Shown here one piece after another: positions 1 to 8,800 of a stretch of 36,164 bases of DNA. A program made the position numbers and the translations under genes. The DNA is taken from the NCBI GenBank assembly GCA_030824555.1, contig JAVBXK010000078.1:1-36164 (forward strand). Reading direction: 5' to 3'. The notes beneath the pieces are model-generated. The model made no database searches. It was not told the DNA's origin and saw only the letters and a list, made by a program, of their open reading frames with translations. The stretch is from a bacterium. GTDB lineage: Bacteria; Pseudomonadota; Gammaproteobacteria; Burkholderiales; Burkholderiaceae_C. How positions within the stretch are numbered: position 1 is the first letter of the stretch; the number at the start of each line of letters is the position of its first letter.

Positions 1-385
1 CGTCGTAGCCGCCGTCATCGCCGCCGCCCATGTTGCCGCCGCCCATGCCTTCGCGGCCGCCGAGCAGTTGCATTTCGGTGGCGATGATGTCAACCGTGTT
101 CTTTTCCACACCGGCCTGGTCGGTGTATTTGCCGTATTTCAGGCGGCCTTCCACATAGATGGGGCGGCCTTTTTTGACGTATTCACCGGCAATTTCGGCC
201 AGGCGGTCGTAAAACGTCACGCGGTGCCACTGGGTGTCTTCCACCGTTTCGCCGCTGTTGCGGTCTTTGCGCCGGCTGGTGGTGGCAATGCTGACGTTGG
301 CCACGGCTTGGCCCGATGGCAGGTAGCGGATTTCAGGGTCACGGCCACAGTTGCCGATGAGAATGACTTTGTTGACGGATGCCAT
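1..385 (-). CDS. ssb: Single-stranded DNA-binding protein, 3' end outside window
   Basis: SSB binds single-stranded DNA as a tetramer during replication, recombination and repair. The first 128 codons are visible. They begin MASVNKVILIGNCGRDPEIR, the typical start of the OB fold, and contain TQWHRV (Trp53, a stacking residue) and YVEGRLKYGKYTDQ. After residue 109 the protein passes into a glycine-rich linker (GGREGMGGGNMGGGDDGGYD). The acidic C-terminal tip that binds partner proteins lies beyond base 1. The ATG at 385 is the family start; no strong Shine-Dalgarno is seen before it. ssb lies downstream of the MFS gene on the same strand and close to uvrA, a familiar betaproteobacterial arrangement. 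Identity is certain; only the C-terminus is missing. Confidence 0.96.
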   Translation of the reverse strand, partial: MASVNKVILIGNCGRDPEIRYLPSGQAVANVSIATTSRRKDRNSGETVEDTQWHRVTFYDRLAEIAGEYVKKGRPIYVEGRLKYGKYTDQAGVEKNTVDIIATEMQLLGGREGMGGGNMGGGDDGGYD

Positions 386-430
386 GAGGGTCTGCCCGGT
401 GAGGTGAAAACAATGGACCGATTGTGCCGC

Positions 431-465
431 AGCGGCCCGGCATCATGAAAAAACGCCGGGCCGCT
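431..465. terminator. Perfect 11-bp hairpin between MFS gene and ssb
   Basis: AGCGGCCCGGC (431-441) and GCCGGGCCGCT (455-465) are exact reverse complements around a 13-base loop. The loop holds a run of six T on the minus strand, but no T-tract follows the stem, so it is not a classical intrinsic terminator. It lies between the end of the MFS gene (524) and the start of ssb (385), so it may attenuate read-through into ssb or stabilise an mRNA end. The function is inferred. Confidence 0.45.
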
Positions 466-523
466 GGCCGGTTTTCTCTGCTCCCTCGGGGGCTTGGCGG
501 CCTGCGACAGGTCTGGGGCGCGC

Positions 524-1801
524 TCAGTGCGTGGCAGGGGACAGGTCGCCCGGCGCAGCGGGTACCACCTTGGCCACAGGTGGGGGCACTTTCAGGCCCC
601 AGCCCAGCACCAGCCACACGAAAACGGCCAAGCCACACAACACGAACAGTGCCTGTGAACCGCCAAATTTCACCACCCAACCACCCAGTGCACCGCCCAC
701 GAAGAAGCCTACCGATTGCAAGGTGTTGTACACACCCAGCGCCGCACCGCGCGAAGCGACCGGGGCCAGCCGCGACACCAGGCTGGGCTGGCTGGCTTCC
801 AAAATATTGAAGCTGACGAAAAACAGGAACAACCACCCGCCCAGTGCCCACAGGCTCAGCGTGCCCGATGCCTGCCACAGGAAACCCGCCTGCACCACCA
901 GCAACAGTGCCACCGCCGCGCGCAGCACCCAGCCCAGGTAACCCCGGCGCTCCAGCGCAAACAGCCCACCCATGAACACGAACGACCCCAGCACCGCCGG
1001 CAAATACACCTGCCAGTGGCTGGCTGCGGGCAGCCCGGCCTGGGTCAGCATGGCGGGCACGGCCATCCACATGGCCAGTTGCACGGCGTGCAGCACAAAC
1101 ACACCCAGGTTCAGGCGCCACAGCGAGCCGTGCCACAGCACGTCGCGCAGGCGGCCACGCGGCGCGGTGGTGTTGCTGGCGGGCTCGGGCGGGGTCCAGT
1201 ACAGCACCACGGCCATGCCAGCCAGGGCCAGCAAGAGGGTGAGGCCGAACACGCCGGGCAAGCCCAGTGCGCCTGCCAGTGGCGGTGCCAGCACCAGCGA
1301 GAGGGCAAACATCAGCCCGATGCTGGCGCCGATCAGGGCCATGCCCTTGGTGCGGACCTCGTCGCGTGTCAGGTCGGCCAGCAGGGCAGTCACGGCGGCT
1401 GATATGGCACCTGCACCTTGCAGTGCACGGCCCACCAGCAGCCATTTCACGGTGGGGGCCCAGGCCGCCACGCCGCTGCCCAGCGCAAACAAGGCCAGGC
1501 CCAGCACGATGACGCGCTTGCGCCCGAAGCGGTCGCTGGCCAGGCCCAACGGCATTTGCATGAAGGCCTGCGTCAGCCCGTAAGCGCCCATGGCCATGCC
1601 CACGAGCGCGACGTCGTCACCGCCGGGGTATTGGCGTGCCTCCAGCATGAACACGGGCAGCACCAGAAACAGCCCCAGCATGCGCAGCGCAAACACCAGT
1701 GCCAGCGAGAAGCTGGCCTGACGCTCCGGCGCGGTCATGGCTGTGGCGGCGGGTGCTGGGGTGGCTGACGCGGGGCCAGCCGATTGGGGAGTCGGGGTCA
1801 T
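524..1801 (-). CDS. MFS transporter (drug/metabolite efflux type)
   Basis: Major facilitator superfamily inner-membrane transporter of 425 residues with about 12 hydrophobic segments. The loop-2/3 motif A is clear: GLASDRFGRKR at residues 86-96. The gene sits between ssb and uvrA, as in many Burkholderiales, where it is usually annotated as an MFS or YajR-like transporter; the C-terminal domain of E. coli YajR is not evident here. The substrate cannot be read from sequence. I chose the ATG at 1801. A GTG at 1825 would add eight residues and an internal Met (MTAPERQ) would remove 21; the residues before MTAPERQ are low-complexity Ala/Pro/Ser, so the true start is uncertain. It is transcribed divergently from uvrA across about 200 bp. 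Confidence 0.88.
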   Translation of the reverse strand: MTPTPQSAGPASATPAPAATAMTAPERQASFSLALVFALRMLGLFLVLPVFMLEARQYPGGDDVALVGMAMGAYGLTQAFMQMPLGLASDRFGRKRVIVLGLALFALGSGVAAWAPTVKWLLVGRALQGAGAISAAVTALLADLTRDEVRTKGMALIGASIGLMFALSLVLAPPLAGALGLPGVFGLTLLLALAGMAVVLYWTPPEPASNTTAPRGRLRDVLWHGSLWRLNLGVFVLHAVQLAMWMAVPAMLTQAGLPAASHWQVYLPAVLGSFVFMGGLFALERRGYLGWVLRAAVALLLVVQAGFLWQASGTLSLWALGGWLFLFFVSFNILEASQPSLVSRLAPVASRGAALGVYNTLQSVGFFVGGALGGWVVKFGGSQALFVLCGLAVFVWLVLGWGLKVPPPVAKVVPAAPGDLSPATH

Positions 1802-1928
1802 GAGGTGAGCGGTGGCGGGCTGCACGGGGCGCAGACCGCAGCAAATCGAGAGTCGGGCAAAGCCGCGATTGTCGGTGATTGCCGATTTTGCTGCACAGCA
1901 GCACGTTGGGCGTGCCGCAGCCTACCCT

Positions 1929-1958
1929 TTGCGCCCGCACGGGCCTTGTCGCGATAAT
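1929..1958 (+). promoter_or_regulatory. Candidate sigma70-type promoter of uvrA
   Basis: TTGCGC (1929-1934) and GATAAT (1953-1958) are separated by 18 bases and lie 40 bases before the chosen uvrA ATG. The -10 is good and the -35 is weak. No convincing LexA box (CTGT-N8-ACAG) was seen between 1801 and 1999, although uvrA is SOS-controlled in many bacteria. If this promoter is used, the upstream in-frame starts at 1879 and 1957 are excluded as main starts. Confidence 0.35.
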
Positions 1959-1998
1959 GACCGGTTGCCCTTTTTGCGCGCCTGCCCCGCCGCTTGCC

Positions 1999-4900
1999 AT
2001 GACCCCTGATGCCAGTTTGCCCGCTGTATCCCTTGCTGCGCCCCTGGGTGCACCCCCCGCACAAGCCGTGCTCGTCCCACCTGGTGGGGCGTATCTGGCG
2101 TCGGCTTTGCGTCAGCAACGCATCAGCGTGCGGGGTGCGCGCACGCACAACCTGAAGAACATTGACCTCGACATCCCGCGCGACCAGCTGGTGGTCATCA
2201 CCGGCTTGTCGGGCTCGGGCAAAAGCAGCCTGGCGTTTGACACTTTGTACGCGGAAGGGCAGCGCCGCTATGTGGAGAGCCTGAGCGCCTACGCCCGCCA
2301 GTTTTTGCAGCTGATGGACAAGCCCGATGTAGACCTGATTGAAGGCCTGTCGCCTGCCATCAGCATCGAACAGAAGGCCACCAGCCACAACCCACGCTCC
2401 ACCGTGGGCACCGTGACCGAAATTCACGATTACTTGCGTTTGCTGTTTGCTCGCGCGGGCACGCCGCATTGCCCCGAACACGGTCAGCCCCTGGCCGCGA
2501 TGAGCGTGAGCCAGATGGTGGATACCGTGCTGTCGCTGCCCGAGGGGACGCGGATCATGGTGCTGGCGCCCATCGCGCGCGAGAAAAAGGGCGAGTTCCA
2601 CGACACCTTCGATGCCCTGATTGCCCAGGGCTACGTGCGGTTTCGGGTCAACGGCCAAACGTTTGAAAGTCACGAGCTGCCCGAGCTGGAAAAAACCCAC
2701 AAACACGACATCGACGTGGTGGTGGACCGCATCAAGGTCCGCGCCGCGCCATCCGCAGGTGAACCGGCCGACGACGGCCCCGCCAGCGAGGAGGCCAAAG
2801 CCTACCTGGCTCAGCGCCAGCGCCTGGCCGAAAGCTTCGAAGCCGCGCTGCGCCTGGCCGAAGGGCGTGCGTTGGTGGTGAACCTGGACGCTGCCGCCGC
2901 GCCCCACATCACATCCCATGCCTCGCAGGCCGATGTGGGAACTTCAGCAATAGCAAACTATTCAATACAGAAAAGCGGTGAAAGGCTTTTTTCTTCCAAA
3001 TTTGCTTGCCCGGTGTGCAGTTACTCGCTGGCCGAGCTGGAGCCCCGGCTGTTCTCGTTCAACTCGCCCTTGGGTGCCTGCCCCAGCTGCAATGGCCTGG
3101 GCCACACTGAGGTGTTCGACGCCACGCGCATCGTCGCCTTCCCGTCGCTCAGCCTGGCCAGCGGGGCCATCAAAGGGTGGGACAGGCGCAACGGCTACTA
3201 CTTCGCCATGCTGGAAAGCCTGGGCACGCACTTTGGTTTTGACGTGGAAGCCCCGTGGGAAGACCTGCCCGAGCAGGCTCGCCAGGTGCTGCTGTTCGGC
3301 TCGGGTGACGTGAACGTGGCGTTCCAGTACGTCATCGACTCGGGCAAAACCGCCGGGCGCAAGGTGACCAAAGAGCACCCGTTCGAGGGCATCGTGCGCA
3401 ACTTCGAGCGCCGCTACCGCGAAACCGACAGCGCCACCGTGCGCGAAGAGCTGGGCCGCTACCGCGCCACCCAGAATTGCCCCGATTGCTGCGGCTCGCG
3501 CCTGCGCAAGGAAGCCCGCCACGTGTTCGTGGGTGAGGGCGCTCAAAAACGGGCCATTTTTGATGTCAGCCACGTCACGCTGGGCGAAGCGCTGGCCTAT
3601 TTCAGCGCCCTGACGCTCAGCGGCGCCAAGGGCGACATTGCGGCCAAGGTGGTGCACGAAATCCGCCAGCGGCTGAAGTTTTTGAACGACGTGGGCCTGA
3701 ACTACCTCAGCCTGGAGCGCAGCGCCGAATCTTTGAGCGGTGGCGAAAGCCAGCGCATCCGGCTGGCCAGCCAGATCGGCGCGGGCCTGACCGGCGTGAT
3801 GTACGTGCTGGACGAGCCCAGCATTGGTCTGCACCAGCGCGACAACGACCGCCTGATTGCCACGCTGCAACACCTGCGCGACCTGGGCAACACCGTGCTG
3901 GTGGTCGAGCACGACGAAGACATGATCCGCACCGCCGACCACGTGATCGACATGGGGCCGGGGGCGGGTGTGCACGGTGGCCGCGTCATGGCCCAGGGCA
4001 CCCCGGCCGAGGTCATGGCCAACCCCAATTCCCCCACCGGCGCGTACCTGAACGGCACCCGCAAAATTGCCGTGCCCACCGAGCGGCACGCCCCGTGGGA
4101 CTGGGTGACCGTGGTCAACGCCACCGGCCATAACCTGAGGGGCGTGACCGTGCCCTTCCCCATCGGCTTGCTGACTTGTGTGACCGGCGTCAGTGGCTCG
4201 GGCAAAAGCACCCTGGTCAACGACACGCTGTACACGGCCGTGGCCAAGCACCTGTACCGCGCCCACGAAGAGCCCGCACCGCACGACGAAATCCAGGGGT
4301 TGGAGCACTTCGACAAGGTCATCAACGTTGACCAGAGCCCCATTGGCCGCACCCCACGCAGCAACCCGGCCACCTACACGGGGCTGTTCACCGCCATCCG
4401 CGAGCTGATGGCCGAAACCAATACCGCCAAAGAGCGCGGCTACGGCCCCGGGCGCTTCAGCTTCAACGTCAGCCAGTCCAGCGGCGGCGGGCGCTGCGAG
4501 GCCTGCCAGGGCGACGGTGTGGTGAAGGTGGAAATGCACTTCTTGCCCGACGTGTACGTGCCCTGCGACGTGTGCCACGGCCAGCGCTACAACCGCGAAA
4601 CGCTGGAGGTGCAATACAAAGGCAAGAACATTGCCCAGGTGCTGGACATGACGGTGGCCGAAGCCGCCGCCTTTTTCAGCGCCGTGCCGTCCATCCACCG
4701 GAAACTGCAAACCCTGCTGGACGTGGGCCTGAGCTACATCCGCCTGGGGCAGAGCGCCACCACCCTGTCAGGCGGCGAAGCGCAGCGCGTGAAGCTGGCG
4801 CTGGAACTGAGCAAGCGCGACACGGGCCGCACGCTCTACATCCTGGACGAGCCGACCACCGGCCTGCACTTTGCCGACATCGAACTGCTGCTGAAGGTGC

Positions 4901-5103
4901 TGCACCAGTTGCGTGACGCGGGCAACACGCTGGTCGTGATTGAGCACAACCTGGACGTCATCAAAACCGCCGACTGGCTCATCGACATGGGGCCGGAGGG
5001 CGGCGCGGGCGGCGGCACGCTGGTGGCATCGGGCACGCCCGAAGAGCTGACCACGTGCGAGGCCAGCTTTACCGGGCGGTATTTGCGGCGGTATTTGAAG
5101 TAA
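1999..5103 (+). CDS. uvrA: Excinuclease ABC subunit A
   Basis: UvrA is the damage-sensing ATPase of nucleotide excision repair and works as a dimer with UvrB. All hallmarks are present: Walker [10 protein letters not shown] (about residues 69-77) and GVSGSGKST (about 730), ABC signatures SLSGGESQR (about 578) and TLSGGEAQR (about 921), and zinc-binding cysteines CPVC/CPSC (from 337) and CEAC/CDVC. At 1034 residues it is longer than the usual ~940. Part of the excess is an N-terminal extension if the ATG at 1999 is right. The rest is an Ala/Glu-rich stretch around residues 255-315, followed by an AT-rich repeat-derived peptide (318-335) directly before the first zinc cysteines. In-frame alternative starts are 1957 (ATG) and 1879 (TTG). 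A small HTH gene follows after 11 bases. Confidence 0.97.
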   Translation: MTPDASLPAVSLAAPLGAPPAQAVLVPPGGAYLASALRQQRISVRGARTHNLKNIDLDIPRDQLVVITGLSGSGKSSLAFDTLYAEGQRRYVESLSAYARQFLQLMDKPDVDLIEGLSPAISIEQKATSHNPRSTVGTVTEIHDYLRLLFARAGTPHCPEHGQPLAAMSVSQMVDTVLSLPEGTRIMVLAPIAREKKGEFHDTFDALIAQGYVRFRVNGQTFESHELPELEKTHKHDIDVVVDRIKVRAAPSAGEPADDGPASEEAKAYLAQRQRLAESFEAALRLAEGRALVVNLDAAAAPHITSHASQADVGTSAIANYSIQKSGERLFSSKFACPVCSYSLAELEPRLFSFNSPLGACPSCNGLGHTEVFDATRIVAFPSLSLASGAIKGWDRRNGYYFAMLESLGTHFGFDVEAPWEDLPEQARQVLLFGSGDVNVAFQYVIDSGKTAGRKVTKEHPFEGIVRNFERRYRETDSATVREELGRYRATQNCPDCCGSRLRKEARHVFVGEGAQKRAIFDVSHVTLGEALAYFSALTLSGAKGDIAAKVVHEIRQRLKFLNDVGLNYLSLERSAESLSGGESQRIRLASQIGAGLTGVMYVLDEPSIGLHQRDNDRLIATLQHLRDLGNTVLVVEHDEDMIRTADHVIDMGPGAGVHGGRVMAQGTPAEVMANPNSPTGAYLNGTRKIAVPTERHAPWDWVTVVNATGHNLRGVTVPFPIGLLTCVTGVSGSGKSTLVNDTLYTAVAKHLYRAHEEPAPHDEIQGLEHFDKVINVDQSPIGRTPRSNPATYTGLFTAIRELMAETNTAKERGYGPGRFSFNVSQSSGGGRCEACQGDGVVKVEMHFLPDVYVPCDVCHGQRYNRETLEVQYKGKNIAQVLDMTVAEAAAFFSAVPSIHRKLQTLLDVGLSYIRLGQSATTLSGGEAQRVKLALELSKRDTGRTLYILDEPTTGLHFADIELLLKVLHQLRDAGNTLVVIEHNLDVIKTADWLIDMGPEGGAGGGTLVASGTPEELTTCEASFTGRYLRRYLK
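2943..3000 (+). repeat. AT-rich TAGC-N18-AAGCG element, copy in uvrA
   Basis: TAGC at 2951-2954 and AAGCG at 2973-2977 are separated by 18 bases, then GTGAAAGGC and a run of T. It is translated in frame as [18 protein letters not shown] (UvrA residues 318-335). The base composition is sharply lower in GC than the surrounding gene. The final LFSSKF part may be native UvrA sequence, because LFS..FACPVC is usual before the zinc cysteines, so the exact right border is uncertain. Confidence 0.75.
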
Positions 5104-5114
5104 AGAGCGGCAGC

Positions 5115-5402
5115 ATGACACCTGAGCAATTCACACAGGCACTGTCCCAGTTGGGGTTGAAGCAGGCCGACTACGCGCGGCTGATCGACGTCAGCCAGAA
5201 AACCATCTGGATGTGGGTGTCGGGCCGCACCCCCGTGCCCAAGCTGGCCAGCGAGCACCTTGGCTTGTTGCTGGCGCTGAACGACTTGCACAGCCGCTAC
5301 CTGGGTCGCCGCAGCACGGTGGGTGCAGAAGCCGTGCCGTCACCGAACGCTGAGTTGCCGGACGATTGGCCTGATCAGGCTGTCGATTCCACCCATCCTT
5401 GA
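5115..5402 (+). CDS. Small helix-turn-helix protein, function unknown
   Basis: A 95-residue protein whose N-terminal half (MTPEQFTQALSQLGLKQADY, then ARLIDVSQKTIWMWVSGRTP) has the pattern of an XRE/YdaS-like helix-turn-helix, with the recognition helix near QKTIWMWVSG. The C-terminal 30 residues are acidic and probably disordered. It starts 11 bases after the uvrA stop, so it is probably co-transcribed with uvrA. The ATG at 5115 is chosen because an upstream in-frame start would overlap the end of uvrA. No target is evident; it could be an autonomous regulator or a relic of a mobile-element repressor. Confidence 0.72.
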   Translation: MTPEQFTQALSQLGLKQADYARLIDVSQKTIWMWVSGRTPVPKLASEHLGLLLALNDLHSRYLGRRSTVGAEAVPSPNAELPDDWPDQAVDSTHP

Positions 5403-5446
5403 TTTCGCTCAACGCCGCATGCACAGGGGCCGCCTAGACTGCCCCG

Positions 5447-6142
5447 ATGACTGTGTTGCCTGCTGCCGTTGCCACCCAAACCTGCCTGGTGCTTGCACTG
5501 TGTTTGCTGGGCATGCCAAGCCGGGGCGCCAGTTTGTGCGATACGGGTAAGCAGCAGTCGCCCATTGACATCCGCGACACCCAGCGGCGGGCGTTGCCCG
5601 CGTTGGCATTTGCCTACCAGCCAGCGCCGCTCAAAATTGCCAACGACGGGCACACCGCACGGGTGCGTCTGCCCACCGGCAGCACGCTGAAGATCGGCCA
5701 GCAGGTTTACCGGTTGCAGCAACTCCATTTCCACACGCCCGGCGGCGACCAGATTCAGGGCGAAGGCTTTCCCATGGCCGTGCATTTGCTGCACAAAAGT
5801 GCAGCCGGTCAGTTGCTGGCCGTGGTGGTGCTGGTGCGCACGGGCGCCGAAAATGCCGCCTTGGCGTCGCTGCTGCCCCATGTGCCAGCCAGCGCTGGAG
5901 GTGACCAACTGCACCCCGCTGTCAGGGTGGACCCCAACCAATTCTTGCCTGCCCAAGCCGGTTACTACCGCTACCCCGGTTCGCTGACGTCGGCACCCTG
6001 TACAGAAGGGGTGGACTGGATCGTCCTCAAAACGCCCATTGAAGTGTCGGTCGCACAGCTGGCGCGATACCGCCAGACCTTTGCCGACAACGCCCGCCCT
6101 GTTCAGCCCCGCCACCAGCGAACGGTGCTGGAGAGCCTGTGA
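5447..6142 (+). CDS. Exported alpha-carbonic-anhydrase-like protein, active site altered
   Basis: Alpha-class carbonic anhydrases hydrate CO2 in the periplasm using a zinc held by three histidines. Family marks are SPIDI (38-42), the two zinc histidines in LHFHTP (His94, His96), the third in AVHLLH (His113), and GSLTSAPCTEGVDWIVLKTPI-like sequence with Thr181 at the gatekeeper position. Cys31 and Cys185 could form the conserved disulfide. Residues 1-28 look like a signal peptide. Two features are odd. The segment after HFHTP reads GGDQIQG where the family usually has SEHT..G, so the glutamate equivalent to Glu106 is Gly100, and the residue equivalent to Glu117 is Ala111. The N-terminal part before SPIDI is also shorter than usual. 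The fold assignment is firm, but activity is doubtful. The next gene on the same strand starts 74 bases later. Confidence 0.87.
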   Translation: MTVLPAAVATQTCLVLALCLLGMPSRGASLCDTGKQQSPIDIRDTQRRALPALAFAYQPAPLKIANDGHTARVRLPTGSTLKIGQQVYRLQQLHFHTPGGDQIQGEGFPMAVHLLHKSAAGQLLAVVVLVRTGAENAALASLLPHVPASAGGDQLHPAVRVDPNQFLPAQAGYYRYPGSLTSAPCTEGVDWIVLKTPIEVSVAQLARYRQTFADNARPVQPRHQRTVLESL

Positions 6143-6216
6143 GGCGGCCCCTCTGACTCTCTGATGTCGGCCCGCCTGTGTGCCCTTTGTTTTTTCCTTT
6201 TGTTGTTTGACACCAC

Positions 6217-7380
6217 ATGTCTAAAAAAACCATGAACACACGCTCCCATCACCTGTCGGTACTCGGCGGTTGCCTGTTGCTGGCTGTGGCTGGCACCTGC
6301 GTGCAAGCGTCACCCACAGCCAAAAAGGGTGCACCCGGCGACGGGGTGGAAGTCAAGGTCACGCCGGAAATGATCGGTGCCGGTCAGGTGTCCAGCGGCG
6401 TGGCGTTGCCGCCCATACCGCCTGTCACGGGCAGCCGGTCAAAACCGGTTGCATCGTGGGGCAAGCCGCTTCCTTACCCGATATTGATTGCCGATCGGCG
6501 CAACAACCGCCTCATTCAAGTGGCGCCTGACAAGTCAATTTTGTGGGAGTTTGCCTCGCCCAACCTCAAGGTGTACCGGGGCAATGAAGACGTGAACTTC
6601 TCTGCCGACGGCAAGCTGCTGGCTGTCAGCGAGGAGGACAACTACGACCTGCACATCATCGACTACGAGGCCCGCGCCATCACTTGGACCTACGGCATGC
6701 CTGACACGCGGGGCAAGAAAGACGGGTTGCTGAACTACCCCGATGATGCCCATTTGCTGGCCGATGGCACCTTCCTGACAGCCGACATCCGTAACTGCCG
6801 GGTGCTGATCATCGACCCCAAAGACAGCAAAATCGTCACGCAATGGGGCACGCCCGGCACATGCAAGCACAACCCGCCGAAGGAACTGGCGTTCCCCAAC
6901 GGGGCCACGCCGCTGGACAACGGCGACATCCTGGTGACCGAAATTGTGGATGCCAAAATTTCGCGCTTCACCCGTGCGGGCAAGGTGCTGTGGACCGTGT
7001 CGGCCCCCAACATCCGTTACCCGTCCGACGCATTCCCCACGGTGGATGGCAAGCAGGTCATCGTGGCCGACTTTTTCAAGCCGGGGCGAGTGGTGATTTT
7101 TGACCCCGCCACGCGCAAGATCAGCTGGGAATACTTTTTGAAAGACGGGGACAGCAGCCTCGATCACCCGTCCATTGCCCGCGAACTGCCCGACACGGGC
7201 GACATCCTGATCGTGGACGACCTGAATGACCGCGTGATCGTCGTGGACCGCCAGACGAAGAAAATCATCTGGCAATACGGCGAGAAGGGCAAAAAAGGGC
7301 ATGCGCCCGGACTGCTCAACTACCCTGACGGCGTGGACATCGACGTGTACCGCGACTGGAAGTCGGTGAGCACCAAATAG
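6217..7380 (+). CDS. Exported beta-propeller protein (PQQ/NHL-like repeats)
   Basis: A 387-residue protein with a Sec signal peptide (hydrophobic stretch about 14-30, ending CVQAS). The rest consists of repeated propeller blades of the form PILIADRRNNRLIQVAPDKS, LHIIDYEARAITWTYG, VLIIDPKDSKIVTQWG, ILVTEIVDAKISRFTRAGKV and ILIVDDLNDRVIVVDRQTKK. The blades recur about every 45-50 residues with Trp-containing outer strands (ILWEF, ITWTYG, VTQWG, ISWEYF, IIWQYG). Such proteins are six-bladed propellers related to NHL, PQQ-like or arylsulfotransferase-like families; no catalytic motif of a known enzyme is clear. ATG 6217 is taken; ATG 6232 is equally possible. It follows the carbonic-anhydrase-like gene, so the two may be co-expressed in the periplasm. 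Confidence 0.8.
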   Translation: MSKKTMNTRSHHLSVLGGCLLLAVAGTCVQASPTAKKGAPGDGVEVKVTPEMIGAGQVSSGVALPPIPPVTGSRSKPVASWGKPLPYPILIADRRNNRLIQVAPDKSILWEFASPNLKVYRGNEDVNFSADGKLLAVSEEDNYDLHIIDYEARAITWTYGMPDTRGKKDGLLNYPDDAHLLADGTFLTADIRNCRVLIIDPKDSKIVTQWGTPGTCKHNPPKELAFPNGATPLDNGDILVTEIVDAKISRFTRAGKVLWTVSAPNIRYPSDAFPTVDGKQVIVADFFKPGRVVIFDPATRKISWEYFLKDGDSSLDHPSIARELPDTGDILIVDDLNDRVIVVDRQTKKIIWQYGEKGKKGHAPGLLNYPDGVDIDVYRDWKSVSTK

Positions 7381-7390
7381 CTGTCGGAAC

Positions 7391-7414
7391 AGCGGTTGCT
7401 TGCTTGCAACCGCT
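7391..7414. terminator. 9-bp perfect hairpin between convergent genes
   Basis: AGCGGTTGC (7391-7399) and GCAACCGCT (7406-7414) pair perfectly around a six-base loop. The hairpin lies 10 bases after the stop of the beta-propeller gene and 6 bases from the stop of the convergent hydrolase gene. There is no T-tract on either strand, so termination would be imperfect. Its placement between convergent stops supports a transcript-end role. Confidence 0.5.
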
Positions 7415-7420
7415 GGGCGG

Positions 7421-8800
7421 TCAAGCCGTCACCAGCTTGACCGCCAGCGCCTTGCCTGTGGCAACAATCTCCAGCAGCCGGTCGATGTTGGGGTGACTGC
7501 CGGGGTGGGTGCGGGCCGTTTCAGTGTGCTCGGCAAACAGTTGCAAGCCTTCTTCGGCTGCCGCCGTGTCGATGCTGCCGTGCTTGGCCGCCAGCGCGGC
7601 ATACACGGCCAGCGAACCGGCCTTGCCGGGTTTGTTCTCGATGGTGGCCACCACCTTGCCTGCTGGATCCAGCAGTTGCAGCTCGGCCAGGTGGGTCACG
7701 GGGGGCAGTTGAGCCAGGTTGTCTGCAAAGGTCATGGTCGTTTTTCCGTCGGGTGTCAAAGTGGGCGGCATTGTGCGGCAGGCTGCGCGCGCAAACCGCA
7801 CCACCGTCACGCCAGCTTGGGCCTGCCGCACCGATGGCATGACCAGCACGCAGTCGTCATGCGGTGTGGTCACCGCTTCGCCGATGCCAGGGCCGTCGTG
7901 GTGGCCGATGACGGTGCCCGCCAGGGCAATGGTTTCCAGCCCCTGGTAGGGCTCGACGAAGCAAAACCGCTCGTTTTGCGCCACGGCTGCGCCGGTCACG
8001 GTCAGCTGGGTTTGCTGGGGGGCATCGGGCAGCCGCCAGCCGGGCAGCAGGCGCTGACAGTCGGCAGCGCTCAGCGCGCCGGCAGTCGCCAGGAAGCGTG
8101 CGCACATGTCGTGTGCCACGTCGCGGCTGCTGAGGTCGCCGTGGAAGCCGCATTCGATCAGCAGCGAGCGGCAGTCGCCCGCCTGTTCGTCGGGCAAGCC
8201 GAAGCGCCCGAAGTCGCGCATGCGCACACCATCGGCATGGCCCGCATCCACCACAACATGGGCTGGGTTGCCCAATGCCTGGGCCAGCGCCACGTTGCGT
8301 GGGTGCAGCCCCGTCAGCAGCAGTGGCGCGGCGCGTTCGTGCATGCTGTGCAGGTCCAGCAACCAGTCGGCCTGTTGCACGAACGGACGCAGGGCGATGG
8401 CCCGTTGCAGGTCTGGGGTGAGTGGTGCGCCAGGTGTGGTGGTCAGCCGTTCGGCGCTCCACTGCCTGTTCATGTCTTCGGCCACGCAACGCGAGGCATC
8501 GTGGTTGCCGGGGTCAAACCGGTCGAACGCGGCCAGGTTGCAAAAGGCGAGCGTCAGCACGCCTTGCTGTGGGCGCACACCGGCTTGCAGCAGGCCCAGC
8601 AGCGCCCAAGCGCCGCAAAGCTCGTTGCCATGGACCAGTGCGGTGATCAGCACGTGCCGACCGGGCACGCCAGAGTCGAATTGCCAGACGCCTTCGGTGC
8701 CGGTGTTGCCCGCCCGCCAGGGCCCCAGGTCGGGGCAAGGCAGGGTAAACGTAAGGGCCGATGCCGGGGTAGAGGTTGCTGCGGGGCGTGTTGCCGTCAT
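7421..8800 (-). CDS. Succinylglutamate desuccinylase/aspartoacylase-like hydrolase fused to DUF2322-like domain
   Basis: Residues about 1-335 match the AstE/aspartoacylase branch of zinc carboxypeptidase-like hydrolases, which cleave N-acyl amino acids. The marks are HGNE (His57, Glu60), EDMNRQW (the DxNR motif) and LDLHS (His151), the usual zinc and substrate residues. From Met356 a second region (MTFADNLAQLPPVTHLAELQ to the end, 104 residues) has the length and features of the stand-alone DUF2322 family (ENKPGKAGSL, FAEHT...HPNIDRLL). The two are joined by about 17 residues with no stop codon. The ATG at 8800 overlaps the stop of the binding-protein gene as ATGA, so the two genes are translationally coupled. 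Substrate unknown; an N-acylated amino acid is inferred. Confidence 0.83.
   Translation of the reverse strand: MTATRPAATSTPASALTFTLPCPDLGPWRAGNTGTEGVWQFDSGVPGRHVLITALVHGNELCGAWALLGLLQAGVRPQQGVLTLAFCNLAAFDRFDPGNHDASRCVAEDMNRQWSAERLTTTPGAPLTPDLQRAIALRPFVQQADWLLDLHSMHERAAPLLLTGLHPRNVALAQALGNPAHVVVDAGHADGVRMRDFGRFGLPDEQAGDCRSLLIECGFHGDLSSRDVAHDMCARFLATAGALSAADCQRLLPGWRLPDAPQQTQLTVTGAAVAQNERFCFVEPYQGLETIALAGTVIGHHDGPGIGEAVTTPHDDCVLVMPSVRQAQAGVTVVRFARAACRTMPPTLTPDGKTTMTFADNLAQLPPVTHLAELQLLDPAGKVVATIENKPGKAGSLAVYAALAAKHGSIDTAAAEEGLQLFAEHTETARTHPGSHPNIDRLLEIVATGKALAVKLVTA

Noticed and set aside
1801-1998. LexA box in the uvrA promoter region
   Set aside because: No CTGT-N8-ACAG match of useful quality was found, so SOS control is not claimed.
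2962-4710. Long open frame on the minus strand opposite uvrA
   Set aside because: A His/Val/Gly-rich shadow of a strongly supported gene in GC-rich DNA; it has no family signature.
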